Shown: positions 49,839 to 58,078 of the stretch, piece after piece
Layout of the letters: the number at the start of each line of letters is the position of its first letter
Numbering within the stretch: position 1 is the stretch's first letter
NCBI RefSeq assembly: GCF_017573465.1
Contig: NZ_JAGEPF010000012.1
Coordinates: 62,001-126,000 of the forward strand
Reading direction: 5' to 3'
DNA length: 64,000 nt
Source of the DNA: Actinomadura violacea
GTDB lineage: Bacteria > Actinomycetota > Actinomycetes > Streptosporangiales > Streptosporangiaceae
Translations under genes and position numbers: made by a program
Notes under the pieces: generated by a model
Told to the model about the DNA's origin: nothing
Databases searched by the model: none
The model's input: only the letters and a program-made list of their open reading frames with translations

Positions 49839-51016
49839 CGGGCGCCGCCGGCCGGGATCGCGGCCTCGACGCGCCAGCCGGTGCCGTCCGGGCCGGCGTG
49901 CAGGGTGCCGCCGAGGGCGGTGACGCGCTCGCGCATCCCGACCAGGCCGAGCCCGCCGCCCGCCGGGCGTCCCGCGCCGGGCGGGGCGCCGCGGTCGGCG
50001 ACGGTGGCGAGGGCGAGCGGGCCGTCCACGCTGACGGCGACGGTGGCGGGGGAGCCGGGCGCGTGCCGGGCGGCGTTCGCCAGCGCCTCCTGCACGACCC
50101 GGTACAGCGCCAGCCCGACCGCCGGGTCGACGGACGCGAGGTCGCCGCGGGTGTCGAGGTCGATCCGCAGCCCGCCGGCCCGCAGCTCGGCGACGAGGGC
50201 GCCGATGTCGTCGGCGGTGGGCGGCGCGGGCGCGATCGGCGGCCCCGCGGGCGCCGGGTCGCGCAGCAGGACGAGGCCCTGGTGGACGTCGCGGACGCCG
50301 CGCCGCCCGACCCGTTCGGCCTCCTCCAGCGCGGCGATCACGGCGGTGCCGTCGCCGCGCGCGCCGGCGCGCCGGGCGGCGCCGATGTTCAGCAGCACGA
50401 CGCCGAGCCCGTGCCCCACCAGGTCGTGGACCTCGCGGGCGATCTTGCGGCGCTCCTCCGCGACGGCCTCCCGGGCGAGCCGCAGCCGCGCCTCGTACAG
50501 CGCGGTGTGCAGCCGGAACGCGAGGCCGAGCAGCAGGAAGCCCGTGCCCCACATGAGCCAGGCGGGCCACAGCGGCAGGCCGCCGGCGGCGAAGTGGCGG
50601 GCGGGCGCGACGGCCAGCGCGGCCGGGACGCACCACGCCAGGTCGCGGGTCCGGGCGAGGATCGCCAGGTGCGCCCAGGCGGGGGCGGTCGCGACGGCGA
50701 GGGCGCCGTCGGCGTAGGAGCCCTCGGCGAACGGGAACGGCCGGAACCCGCCGGGATCGCCCGCGGACGGCGCCGCGGCGAGCAGCACCAGCACGCCCAG
50801 GACCGTCCACGGCACGAGCGCGGGCGGAACCCGCCACGGGCGCGCCGCATGGCAGGCCCACAACGCGATGTAGGCGGCGACCAGAGCCGTCCGGGCGGCC
50901 GGGGACGGCGACAGCGCCACCGCGAGGACCGCCCATGCGACGCCCACGCAGCCGAAGAAGCGGAGCACGGGCCACGGCGGCGGGTTGCGGAGGAAGAACG
51001 CCCTGACCCGTCGCAT
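49835..51016 (-). CDS. sensor histidine kinase (HisKA_3 type)
   Basis: A 393-residue membrane kinase with about six hydrophobic segments in residues 17-165, then the dimerisation box REVHDLVGHGLGVVLLN with phosphoacceptor His197, and an ATPase domain with NAARHAPGS and GGGLGLVGMRERVTALGG. The ATG at 51016 follows AGGATCGG; an upstream ATG at 51052 adds 12 residues. With no large extracellular domain, the signal is probably sensed at or in the membrane. It is co-translated with the response regulator. Confidence 0.93.
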   Translation of the reverse strand: MRRVRAFFLRNPPPWPVLRFFGCVGVAWAVLAVALSPSPAARTALVAAYIALWACHAARPWRVPPALVPWTVLGVLVLLAAAPSAGDPGGFRPFPFAEGSYADGALAVATAPAWAHLAILARTRDLAWCVPAALAVAPARHFAAGGLPLWPAWLMWGTGFLLLGLAFRLHTALYEARLRLAREAVAEERRKIAREVHDLVGHGLGVVLLNIGAARRAGARGDGTAVIAALEEAERVGRRGVRDVHQGLVLLRDPAPAGPPIAPAPPTADDIGALVAELRAGGLRIDLDTRGDLASVDPAVGLALYRVVQEALANAARHAPGSPATVAVSVDGPLALATVADRGAPPGAGRPAGGGLGLVGMRERVTALGGTLHAGPDGTGWRVEAAIPAGGAR

Positions 51017-51150
51017 GCCGCCGATCCTAAAGAGCGCGGGGCGGCCCGTCATCGGCCCGTGGTCGCAGTGCCGCCACGACCGCGGTCATAGCCGGACCGG
51101 CGACCGCGGGGCGATGCGGCGGGGCGCGTTCCCCGGCGACGCTGACGGCC

Positions 51151-52506
51151 ATGAGGATGCGATCGCTCTCCCGGATGGCGCGGCTGTCGGCGGTTCCGCT
51201 CGGCGCGGCGCGCCGGCTCGCCTGGGCCGGCGGCCTGCGCGCGTTCGGCAGGCTGACCGACGAGTCCGCGCTCGACCTGCACGAACGCACCGCCGACCAG
51301 CTCGTCGAGGTGCTCGGCGGGCTGCGCGGCGGCGTGCTGAAGTTCGGCCAGGTGCTGTCGGTGTACGAGGCGGTGATGCCGCCGAAGGTGTCGGCGGTCT
51401 ACCGGGGCCGGCTGGCGGCGCTGCAGGAGGCCGTCCGGCCGGAGCCCGCCGAGACGGTCGAACGGGTCATGGGCGGCGACGTCGGCGCGGACTGGCGCGA
51501 CCTGTTCGCCTCGTTCGACACCGGTGTGGCGGCGGCCGCGTCCCTGGGCCAGGTGCACCGGGCGCGCTGGGCGGCCGGCGGACGCGACGTAGCCGTGAAG
51601 ATCCAGTACCCGGACGCGCGCGACGAGCTGCTCGGCGACCGCGACGCCGTCGTCCTCGCGATGCGGATGTTCACCTCGCTGATGGCCCCGCAACTGGACG
51701 GCAAGGCCCTCGCCACAGAGCTGATGGACCGGCTCGCGGAGGAGCTCGACTACGCCCGCGAGGCCGAGGCGCAGCGCGCGTTCCGCGCCGCCTACCGGGA
51801 CGATCCGGACTTCCTCGTCCCGGACGTCCTGCTGCACCGGGGCCGGGTGATCGTCTCCGAATGGATCGGCGGGACGCCCCTCGCCCGCGTCATCGAGGCC
51901 GGCGGCCGGCCGGAACGCGACCGCGCCGGCCTGCTGCTGACCCGGCTGATGTTCGCCGCGATCGCCCGCTGCGGGATGATGCACGCCGACCCGCACCCCG
52001 GCAACTTCCGGCTCCTCGACGACGGCCGGCTCGGCGTCCTCGACTTCGGCGCCGTCTACCGGCACGAACCCGGCACGCCGACGCCGCTGGACCGGTGGAT
52101 GGACGTCCACCTCGCCGCCCTCGACGACGGCACCGGCACCGGAATGGCGGACGCCCTGCGCCGCGCGGGCTTCCTGCGACCCGGCGTCCGAGCCGACGAG
52201 GCGAGGCTCCGCGAACTGTTCCTGCGGTCGGGCGCACCCGCGTTCACCGAGACGTTCCGGTTCGACGGCGCCTACCTGCGCGACGCGCTGGAGGGCATCA
52301 CCGCGTCGATGCCGGTCGGGCTGAGCATGGCGTTCCCGCCCGGCGCCGTGCACGCCCAGCGCGCCCTCGGCGTCGGGATCGGCGTCCTCTGCCAGCTCGA
52401 AGCCGAGGTCCCGTTCCAGGCCGAGGCCCTGCGGTGGCTGGCGGAGGACCGGCCCGGGCCCGGCGGCCCGGACCGGCCCGCCGTCACGCCTCCAGGCGCT
52501 TGGTGA
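51151..52506 (+). CDS. ABC1/UbiB-family atypical kinase
   Basis: The 451-residue protein is an AarF/UbiB-like kinase-fold ATPase: LKFGQVLS (the KxGQ motif), VAVKIQYP (Lys), then DPHPGNFRLLDDGRLGVLDFGAVYR (metal loop). These proteins support isoprenoid quinone or lipid metabolism and are not canonical protein kinases. The ATG start is used. Its 3' end overlaps the convergent GntR gene by 23 bp. Confidence 0.92.
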   Translation: MRMRSLSRMARLSAVPLGAARRLAWAGGLRAFGRLTDESALDLHERTADQLVEVLGGLRGGVLKFGQVLSVYEAVMPPKVSAVYRGRLAALQEAVRPEPAETVERVMGGDVGADWRDLFASFDTGVAAAASLGQVHRARWAAGGRDVAVKIQYPDARDELLGDRDAVVLAMRMFTSLMAPQLDGKALATELMDRLAEELDYAREAEAQRAFRAAYRDDPDFLVPDVLLHRGRVIVSEWIGGTPLARVIEAGGRPERDRAGLLLTRLMFAAIARCGMMHADPHPGNFRLLDDGRLGVLDFGAVYRHEPGTPTPLDRWMDVHLAALDDGTGTGMADALRRAGFLRPGVRADEARLRELFLRSGAPAFTETFRFDGAYLRDALEGITASMPVGLSMAFPPGAVHAQRALGVGIGVLCQLEAEVPFQAEALRWLAEDRPGPGGPDRPAVTPPGAW

Positions 52507-53125
52507 TCCGGTCCTTGCCGCTCATCCAGTTCGCCTTCAGCGCCTCGACGGCCCCCGGCACGTCGCCCGCGACCAGCCGCTCGGCGATCCGCTCGTGCTC
52601 CTGCGCGGACCGTTCGAGCACCTCGCGGTCGCCGACCACGACCCGCTCGTACCGGTGCATCGTCAGCTTCAGCGAGGTGATGAGGTCCATCAGCCGCTCG
52701 TTCGGGCAGCCCGACAGCATCAGGTCGTGCCAGGCGTCGTCGTAGCGCTCTATGACCTCGTACTCCGCCTCCGGCACCGAGAACGCCCGCGCCTCCTCCA
52801 GTAAGCGGGGCGCCACGGACCGCAGATGGTCGGGATCGGTCAGCTCCAGCGCCAGCGACTCCAGCGCCGCGACGATCGTGGTCAGGTCGTGGAACTCGCC
52901 GGGGCTCATCGGCGCGAACCGGAACCCCTTGCCCCGCTCGCTGACGATGATCCCCTCGCGCTCCAGCCCGATCAGCGCCTCGCGCAGCGGGGTGCGGCTC
53001 ACCCCCAGCTCGGCGGCGAGCGCCATCTCGTTGATCGGCTGGTCGGGCGCGAACTCGCCGCGGCCGAGCCGCTCGAGGATCTCGTCCTTGATCTGCTCGC
53101 GCAGCGGGCGCCGTTCGATCGGCAT
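52484..53125 (-). CDS. GntR/FCD-family transcriptional regulator with a TTA codon
   Basis: The 213-residue regulator has an N-terminal GntR wHTH (LREQIKDEILERLGRGEF, ELGVSRTPLREALIGLEREGII) and a C-terminal FCD ligand domain with His/Asp metal ligands (DDAWHDLMLSG; ERIAERL region). It is the last gene of a leftward operon with an SDR, an ATP-NAD kinase-like gene and gcvPA/gcvPB. Codon 108 (52804-52802) is TTA, the only one I found in the window; in streptomycetes such codons make translation depend on the bldA tRNA. Probable targets are the promoters at 58029-58064. Confidence 0.92.
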   Translation of the reverse strand: MPIERRPLREQIKDEILERLGRGEFAPDQPINEMALAAELGVSRTPLREALIGLEREGIIVSERGKGFRFAPMSPGEFHDLTTIVAALESLALELTDPDHLRSVAPRLLEEARAFSVPEAEYEVIERYDDAWHDLMLSGCPNERLMDLITSLKLTMHRYERVVVGDREVLERSAQEHERIAERLVAGDVPGAVEALKANWMSGKDRITKRLEA

Positions 53126-53167
53126 CCTCGCGTCATCCTCTCCAGACGGCCGGCGGCCGCATCGTCG

Positions 53168-53926
53168 TCACGCCGTACCGGCGCCGTCGACCGGGATCAC
53201 CGCGCCGCTCACGAACGCGGCCGCGTCGCTGGCCAGGAACGCCGCCGTCCGCGCGATGTCGGCCGGCTGCCCGATCCGGCCGAGCGGCCGGTCGGCCGCT
53301 TCGGCGTAGAACGCCTCGGCCGGCTCCCCGAGCTGGCGGGCCTCCTCGGCGAGCATGCCGGTGGCCGTGTCGCCCGGGCACACGCAGTTGACCCTGATCC
53401 CGCTCGCGCCGTGGTCGATCGCCATCGCCCGGGTCATGTTCACCACCGCGCCCTTGGACGCGCAGTACGACACCGCCCGCGCGCCGCCCTGGATGCCCCA
53501 GCCCGAGCCGGTGTTGATGATACTGCCGCCTCCCGCCGCCTCCATCAGCGGAACGGCGAACCTGCTCATCAGCATCACCGACCGGACGTTGACCGCCATC
53601 ACCAGGTCCCAGTCGTCGTCGGTGATCTCCGTGACGGTGGAGCGGCGGATGATCCCGGCGTTGTTGAACAGCACGTCGAGGCCGCCGAACCGGTCCTTGG
53701 CGGTCGCGACGGCGCGGGCGCAGTCGTCCGCGCGGGACACGTCGGTGCGGACGAACGCGGCGCGCCCGCCCGCCTTCTCGATGCCCGCCGCGACCTCGGC
53801 GCCGGCCTCGTCGACGTCGGCGACGACGACCGCGGCGCCGAGCTCGGCCATCAGCTCGGCGGTGGCCCGGCCGATGCCGGACGCGGCGCCGGTCAGCACG
53901 GCGCGCTTGCCCTCCAGAGTGATCAA
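53168..53926 (-). CDS. SDR-family oxidoreductase in the glycine dehydrogenase operon
   Basis: A 252-residue short-chain dehydrogenase: AVLTGAASGIGRATA, NNAGIIRR, NTGSGWG (catalytic Ser region), YCASK (Tyr/Lys) and SGAVIPVDGAGTA. TTG start at 53926 after GGAAGGAGAA. It lies 20 bp past the ATP-NAD kinase-like gene and 42 bp before the GntR gene. The substrate is probably an intermediate of the same pathway, which is not identified. Confidence 0.92.
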   Translation of the reverse strand: MITLEGKRAVLTGAASGIGRATAELMAELGAAVVVADVDEAGAEVAAGIEKAGGRAAFVRTDVSRADDCARAVATAKDRFGGLDVLFNNAGIIRRSTVTEITDDDWDLVMAVNVRSVMLMSRFAVPLMEAAGGGSIINTGSGWGIQGGARAVSYCASKGAVVNMTRAMAIDHGASGIRVNCVCPGDTATGMLAEEARQLGEPAEAFYAEAADRPLGRIGQPADIARTAAFLASDAAAFVSGAVIPVDGAGTA

Positions 53927-53946
53927 CCGCTTCTCCTTCCGTGAGG

Positions 53947-55047
53947 TCAGTGGACGGGGTACATGGCGACGCGGCCGTGCCCGGTCAGCACCGGGACGTG
54001 CCCGCGCAGTTCATCGTCGAGGTCCTCGTCGCCGGTGTCGACGAGCAGCGGCCGCCCGCCGAGCCCGGCGAGCTTGGCCTCGGTCGCGACGACGGCGAGC
54101 CGGTCGCGGCCGACGGCGCGCACCACGTCCGGGGAGATCTGCTGGTTGCCGCGGCCGAGCAGGAAACCCTGCCCGCCGATCGGCGTCACCGCCAGCCACG
54201 CGGGCGAGGACCGCACCAGCTTCTCCAGCGCGGCGGACGCGACGTCCACCGCGACGGGCCGCCCGTCGCGCAGCACGTTGACGCCCATGACGGGCACGTC
54301 GGCGCCGAGCGCGGCGGCGACCGCCCGCATGGTGCCGCCCGGCCCGAGCACCAGCAGCCCGGACGGCCCGGCCCGGCCGGCGAGTTCCGCGGCGATGCCC
54401 GCGACCGACGACGGGGACGTGACCGAACCGCCCATCTTGCGCTGCTGCACCCGGACGGGCACGTCCGGCACCGCCATGTGGCCGTAGAGCCGGGCCGAGA
54501 CCCGGCCCTCGCGGACGGCGTCCTCGTCGAGGTCCATGACCTCGGCGGGCCGCGTGCCCGCCCCGGCGGCGAACAGCGCGGCGACCTCGCCGGCGGCGCG
54601 CGGATGGACGGCGAACACGGCCGAGTGCATCTTCACCCCGGTCGGCACGCCGAGCACCGGCACCGTGTCGCCGACCGCGTCGAGCACGTCGCGGGCGGTG
54701 CCGTCGCCGCCCGCGAAGAGCAGCAGGTCGACCTGGGGCGCGAGCGCGGCGGCGGCCGCGCGCGTGTCGGCGCCGGTGGTGGGGTCGCCGGGCAGGCAGA
54801 CGACGACGGGTACGAGGCCCGCCGCCCGCACCGCGTCGGCGCCCATGGCGCCGTCCGCGGTCCGCACCTCCACGGCCGGGCCGAGCCGCGACCGCAGCTC
54901 GGCCAGCGCCAGCGCGGCCCGCTCGCCGGCACGCGGGACCGCGCCCAGCGCGCGCGCCCGCGCCTGCACGTCCGCGCCGTCGCTGCCCTTCAGGCCGGCC
55001 CGGCCGCCGAGCCCGGCGACCGGGTTGACCACCAGCCCGAACCTCAT
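53947..55047 (-). CDS. ATP-NAD kinase-family protein (AcoX-like)
   Basis: The 366-residue protein carries the NAD kinase/diacylglycerol kinase nucleotide motif FAGGDGTARDVLDAV and a Gly-rich C-terminal GPGGTMRAV and GGQGFLLGRGNQQISP segment, as in the AcoX/COG3199 group. N-terminus MRFGLVVNPVAGLGG is characteristic. The activity of this group is not well established; NAD phosphorylation is one option. The ATG overlaps gcvPB as ATGA, so the two are coupled. Its conserved presence beside glycine dehydrogenase genes would be worth checking. Confidence 0.87.
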   Translation of the reverse strand: MRFGLVVNPVAGLGGRAGLKGSDGADVQARARALGAVPRAGERAALALAELRSRLGPAVEVRTADGAMGADAVRAAGLVPVVVCLPGDPTTGADTRAAAAALAPQVDLLLFAGGDGTARDVLDAVGDTVPVLGVPTGVKMHSAVFAVHPRAAGEVAALFAAGAGTRPAEVMDLDEDAVREGRVSARLYGHMAVPDVPVRVQQRKMGGSVTSPSSVAGIAAELAGRAGPSGLLVLGPGGTMRAVAAALGADVPVMGVNVLRDGRPVAVDVASAALEKLVRSSPAWLAVTPIGGQGFLLGRGNQQISPDVVRAVGRDRLAVVATEAKLAGLGGRPLLVDTGDEDLDDELRGHVPVLTGHGRVAMYPVH

Positions 55048-56615
55048 CCGCCGAGGACCTTGCGGCGGTAGGCGCGCCAGGTCACCGACCACGTGGCGGG
55101 GTCGTCCAGGACGTCCTCGCGCGCGCGGTGCACGGTCGAGCGGTGCGGCGCGGTCCGCACCGTCTCCGGCTCCTCGCGGGCCTCGCGCGCCACCTCGGCG
55201 AGGATCGCGGCGTACTCGTCCAGGTCCGCCTTGGAGTAGGACTCGGTCGGCTCCAGCGTCATCGGCTCCGGGACGACGAACGGGTGGTGGCTCGTCCAGT
55301 AGTGGGTGCCGAAGTCGGCGGCGCGGAGCCCGATGTCCTCGCTGTGCACGCCGGTCTCCTCGGCGAGCCGCTCCCAGCTGTAGCGGACCTGCTCGATCCG
55401 CCGCCGGCCCGCCGCGTACGGCGCGGACACGCCGGGGATCTCCAGCACCTTCGCCATCAGGTAGTTGTTGTTCAGCACCGCGACCTCGGCGGCCTCGCGC
55501 AGCCCGTCGGCGCCGAGCGACATGATCCACGCGTAGGCGCGGACGAGGTTCGGCACGACCCCGTGGAACGGGCGGGTCTTCCCGACCGACTGGGGGCGGT
55601 CGTCGTCGAGGTAGTAGCGCTCGCCGTCGAACTCCACGGTCGGCGCGGGCAGGAACGGCGCCAGCTCGGCGGTGACGCCGCACGCCCCGGCGCCGGGCCC
55701 GCCGCACGCGTGCGGGGTGGAGAACGTCTTGTGCAGGTTGAAGTGGCACAGGTCGAAGCCCGCGTCGCGGGCCCGGGTGATGCCGAGGATCCCGTTGGCG
55801 TTGGCCTGGTCGTAGGCGCACAGCCCGCCCGCCTCGTGGACGATCCGGACGAACTCCTCGATCCGCGGGTTGAAGATCCCGGTGTCCTCGGGGTTGGTGA
55901 TCAGCAGCGCCGCCGTGCGCGGCCCGGCGGCGGCCTTGAGCGCCTCGATGTCGGGGTACCCGTCCGCGTCCGGGTACAGCGTGATGACCTTGAACCCGGC
56001 GGTCTTCGCGCAGGCGGCGTTGGACGGGTGCGAGAAGATCGTCGTGATGACCTCGTCCCGCTCGGGCTCGCCGCGCGCCGCGAAGTACGCGCGGATCATC
56101 GACACGTTCGCGTAGATCGCGGCGGACCCGGCGCCCGGCTGGAGCGAGAACCGGTCCATCCCGGAGATCTCCTTGAGCAGCCCCTCCAGCCGGTGGACGA
56201 TCTCCAGGACGCCCTGCACGGTCCGCTCGTCCTGCAGCGGGTGCAGGTCGGCGACGCGCGGGTCCCGGGCGAACCGGTCGTTGACCTTCGGGCTGTACTT
56301 CATCGTGCAGGTGCCCTGCCCGACGTCGATGTTCAGGTCGGCGCCGAGGTTCTCCTGCGACAGCCGCAGGTAGTGCCGCAGGACGTGCAGCTGCGAGATC
56401 TCCGGCAGCGCGGGCGGCTCGGCGCGGCGCAGCCCGTCCGGGAGGGTGTCGTCGAGCGGCACCTCGGGCTCGGGAACCAGGACGCCGCGCTCGCCGGGGG
56501 ACCCCAGCTCGAACAGCAGCGGCTCGTCCCAGCTGGCCTGGTGGAACCGGCGCAGCGGCGGCTTGGGCCCGATCACGGCGTCGGCAGTGGAGACGGGGGA
56601 GCGGTCGGTCTTCAC
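55044..56615 (-). CDS. gcvPB: glycine dehydrogenase (decarboxylating) subunit 2
   Basis: The 523-residue protein is the PLP-binding half of two-subunit P-protein: NLHKTFSTPHACGGPGAG with PLP Lys296, plus QPGAGSAAIYANVSMIRAY and SHPSNAACAKTAGFKV in outline. P-protein decarboxylates glycine and passes the aminomethyl group to lipoyl H-protein. The GTG overlaps the gcvPA stop as GTGA. Actinomycetes more often have single-chain GcvP. No gcvH or gcvT is adjacent, so either carrier genes lie elsewhere or this complex uses another partner. It is about 30 residues longer than usual at the N-terminus. Confidence 0.95.
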   Translation of the reverse strand: MKTDRSPVSTADAVIGPKPPLRRFHQASWDEPLLFELGSPGERGVLVPEPEVPLDDTLPDGLRRAEPPALPEISQLHVLRHYLRLSQENLGADLNIDVGQGTCTMKYSPKVNDRFARDPRVADLHPLQDERTVQGVLEIVHRLEGLLKEISGMDRFSLQPGAGSAAIYANVSMIRAYFAARGEPERDEVITTIFSHPSNAACAKTAGFKVITLYPDADGYPDIEALKAAAGPRTAALLITNPEDTGIFNPRIEEFVRIVHEAGGLCAYDQANANGILGITRARDAGFDLCHFNLHKTFSTPHACGGPGAGACGVTAELAPFLPAPTVEFDGERYYLDDDRPQSVGKTRPFHGVVPNLVRAYAWIMSLGADGLREAAEVAVLNNNYLMAKVLEIPGVSAPYAAGRRRIEQVRYSWERLAEETGVHSEDIGLRAADFGTHYWTSHHPFVVPEPMTLEPTESYSKADLDEYAAILAEVAREAREEPETVRTAPHRSTVHRAREDVLDDPATWSVTWRAYRRKVLGG

Positions 56616-57988
56616 TTGACGATCTCCTCGAGGGTGTCGGCGAGGCGGTCGATCTCGTCCTTGGTGTGCACCTCGGTGACGCAGTACAGGGCGTCGGTGC
56701 CGGACAGGACGGCGCCGCCGAAGATCCCGTGCTCCAGCAGCGCGTCGTTGACCTCGGCGGACGTGCGGGAGCCGGTGAAGCGCAGGGTGAGGTCGGCGAA
56801 GTGCGGGGCGGCGGCGTACGGCGCCTGGACGCCGGGCACGGCGGCGAGCCGGTCCAGCGCGTACCGGGTGTTCGCCATGATCGTCTCGCCGATCTCGCGC
56901 ATGCCCTGCGGGCCCATCAGCGCGAGGTAGACGCCGGCGGTGATGCCGTTGAGGGCGGCGGCGGTGCCGACCCACTCCTTGCCCTCCTCGCGCAGCGCGA
57001 ACGAGGTGCGGTCGTAGGCGACGTCGCCGAAGCCGTACTCGCCCTCGACGCCGGTCGGCGCGAGCCCGAACAGCCGGGACGGGAACTCGGCGACGAACCG
57101 CTCCTCGTCGCGGGTGGCGATGAACCCGCCGCTCAGCCCGCCGTAGGCCATGTGCACGCCGAGCGGCTGGATCTCGCCGCACGCGATGTCGGCGCCGTAG
57201 GCGGCGGGCGGCGCGACGACGCCGAGCGAGATCGGGTTGCAGCCGGCGACGAACAGGGCGCCCGCGCCGTGCGCGAGGCCGGCCAGGGACGTCAGCGCCG
57301 GGTCGATGATGCCGGACGCCGAAGGCGCCTCCGCGTAGACGGCGGCGACGTCGCCCGCGGCGAGCTCGGCCCGCACGGCGGCGAGGTCGACCAGCCCGGT
57401 GGACGCGTCGACCGGCACGACGACCACGTCGTGCACCGGCCGCACATAGTCGTCGATCTTGGAGAGCTTGTCCGCGGCGACGGCGGTGACCAGCAGCAGC
57501 CGCCGCGCGCCGGTGATCCGCCCGGCCATCCGCAGCGCGGTCGCGGACGCCTGGTAGCCGTCGTAGACCGGGACGTTCACCACGTCCATCTCCAGCAGCT
57601 CGCCCATCAGCGACTGGTACTCCCACAGCGCCTGGAAGCGGCCGTGGTCCTCGTAGGGCTCGCCCGCGTAGGCGGTGAGGAACTCGCTGCGGTTGATCAC
57701 CTCGTCGACGACCGCCGGGACGTGGTGCCGGTAGCAGCCCGCGCCGAGGAAGCTGAGCGCCTCGCCCGTGCCGGTGTTGCCGGCCAGCAGCCCGCCGACG
57801 TGCCGGACGAGCGCGGCCTCCGAGCGCAGCGGCGGCGGCATGTCGAGCGGGCGGCCGAGCCGGATCGACTCGGGCACGTCCGCGTAGAACTCCGCGACGT
57901 CGGCGGCGCCGACGGCGGCCAGCATCTCCGCCTTCACCGCGGGCACGGAGTTCGGGATGTACGGGTGAACGCCCACGCGCTCCCTCAC
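56612..57988 (-). CDS. gcvPA: glycine dehydrogenase (decarboxylating) subunit 1
   Basis: The 458-residue protein is the other half of two-subunit P-protein, with HPYIPNSVPAVKAEML near the N-terminus, RSEFLTAYAGEP, VYDGYQASATALRMA and the C-terminal VSGTD-like LSGTDALYCVTE. This half lacks the PLP Lys, as expected for GcvPA. It is the first gene of the leftward operon, with the GTG start at 57988 after AAAGTGAGG-type sequence and only 90 bp from the divergent sugar-binding protein start. The GntR-type operator lies between. Confidence 0.95.
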   Translation of the reverse strand: MRERVGVHPYIPNSVPAVKAEMLAAVGAADVAEFYADVPESIRLGRPLDMPPPLRSEAALVRHVGGLLAGNTGTGEALSFLGAGCYRHHVPAVVDEVINRSEFLTAYAGEPYEDHGRFQALWEYQSLMGELLEMDVVNVPVYDGYQASATALRMAGRITGARRLLLVTAVAADKLSKIDDYVRPVHDVVVVPVDASTGLVDLAAVRAELAAGDVAAVYAEAPSASGIIDPALTSLAGLAHGAGALFVAGCNPISLGVVAPPAAYGADIACGEIQPLGVHMAYGGLSGGFIATRDEERFVAEFPSRLFGLAPTGVEGEYGFGDVAYDRTSFALREEGKEWVGTAAALNGITAGVYLALMGPQGMREIGETIMANTRYALDRLAAVPGVQAPYAAAPHFADLTLRFTGSRTSAEVNDALLEHGIFGGAVLSGTDALYCVTEVHTKDEIDRLADTLEEIVK

Positions 57989-58028
57989 TTTCGTCGCTTT
58001 CTCGCCGGACCTCTTGACGAGAACACAT

Positions 58029-58064
58029 GATGCAGTGTGCTGTATACAGCATTATCCCTGCATC
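58029..58064. promoter_or_regulatory. GntR-type operator between gcvPA and the sugar importer operon
   Basis: The 14-bp perfect palindrome TGCTGTATACAGCA (58038-58051) contains GTATAC, the core of many GntR/FCD (FadR-subgroup) sites. It is nested in outer arms GATGCAG (58029-58035) and CTGCATC (58058-58064). It sits 41 bp ahead of gcvPA and 28 bp ahead of the ABC binding protein, so one regulator could control both directions. The nearest regulator of the right family is the GntR gene at 52484. Confidence 0.72.
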
Positions 58065-58078
58065 CCCTGGGAGGCAAG

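Noticed and set aside
57989-58078. Glycine riboswitch ahead of gcvPA
   Set aside because: The divergent intergenic region is only 90 bp and is occupied by protein-type palindromes; no aptamer-like helices are seen.
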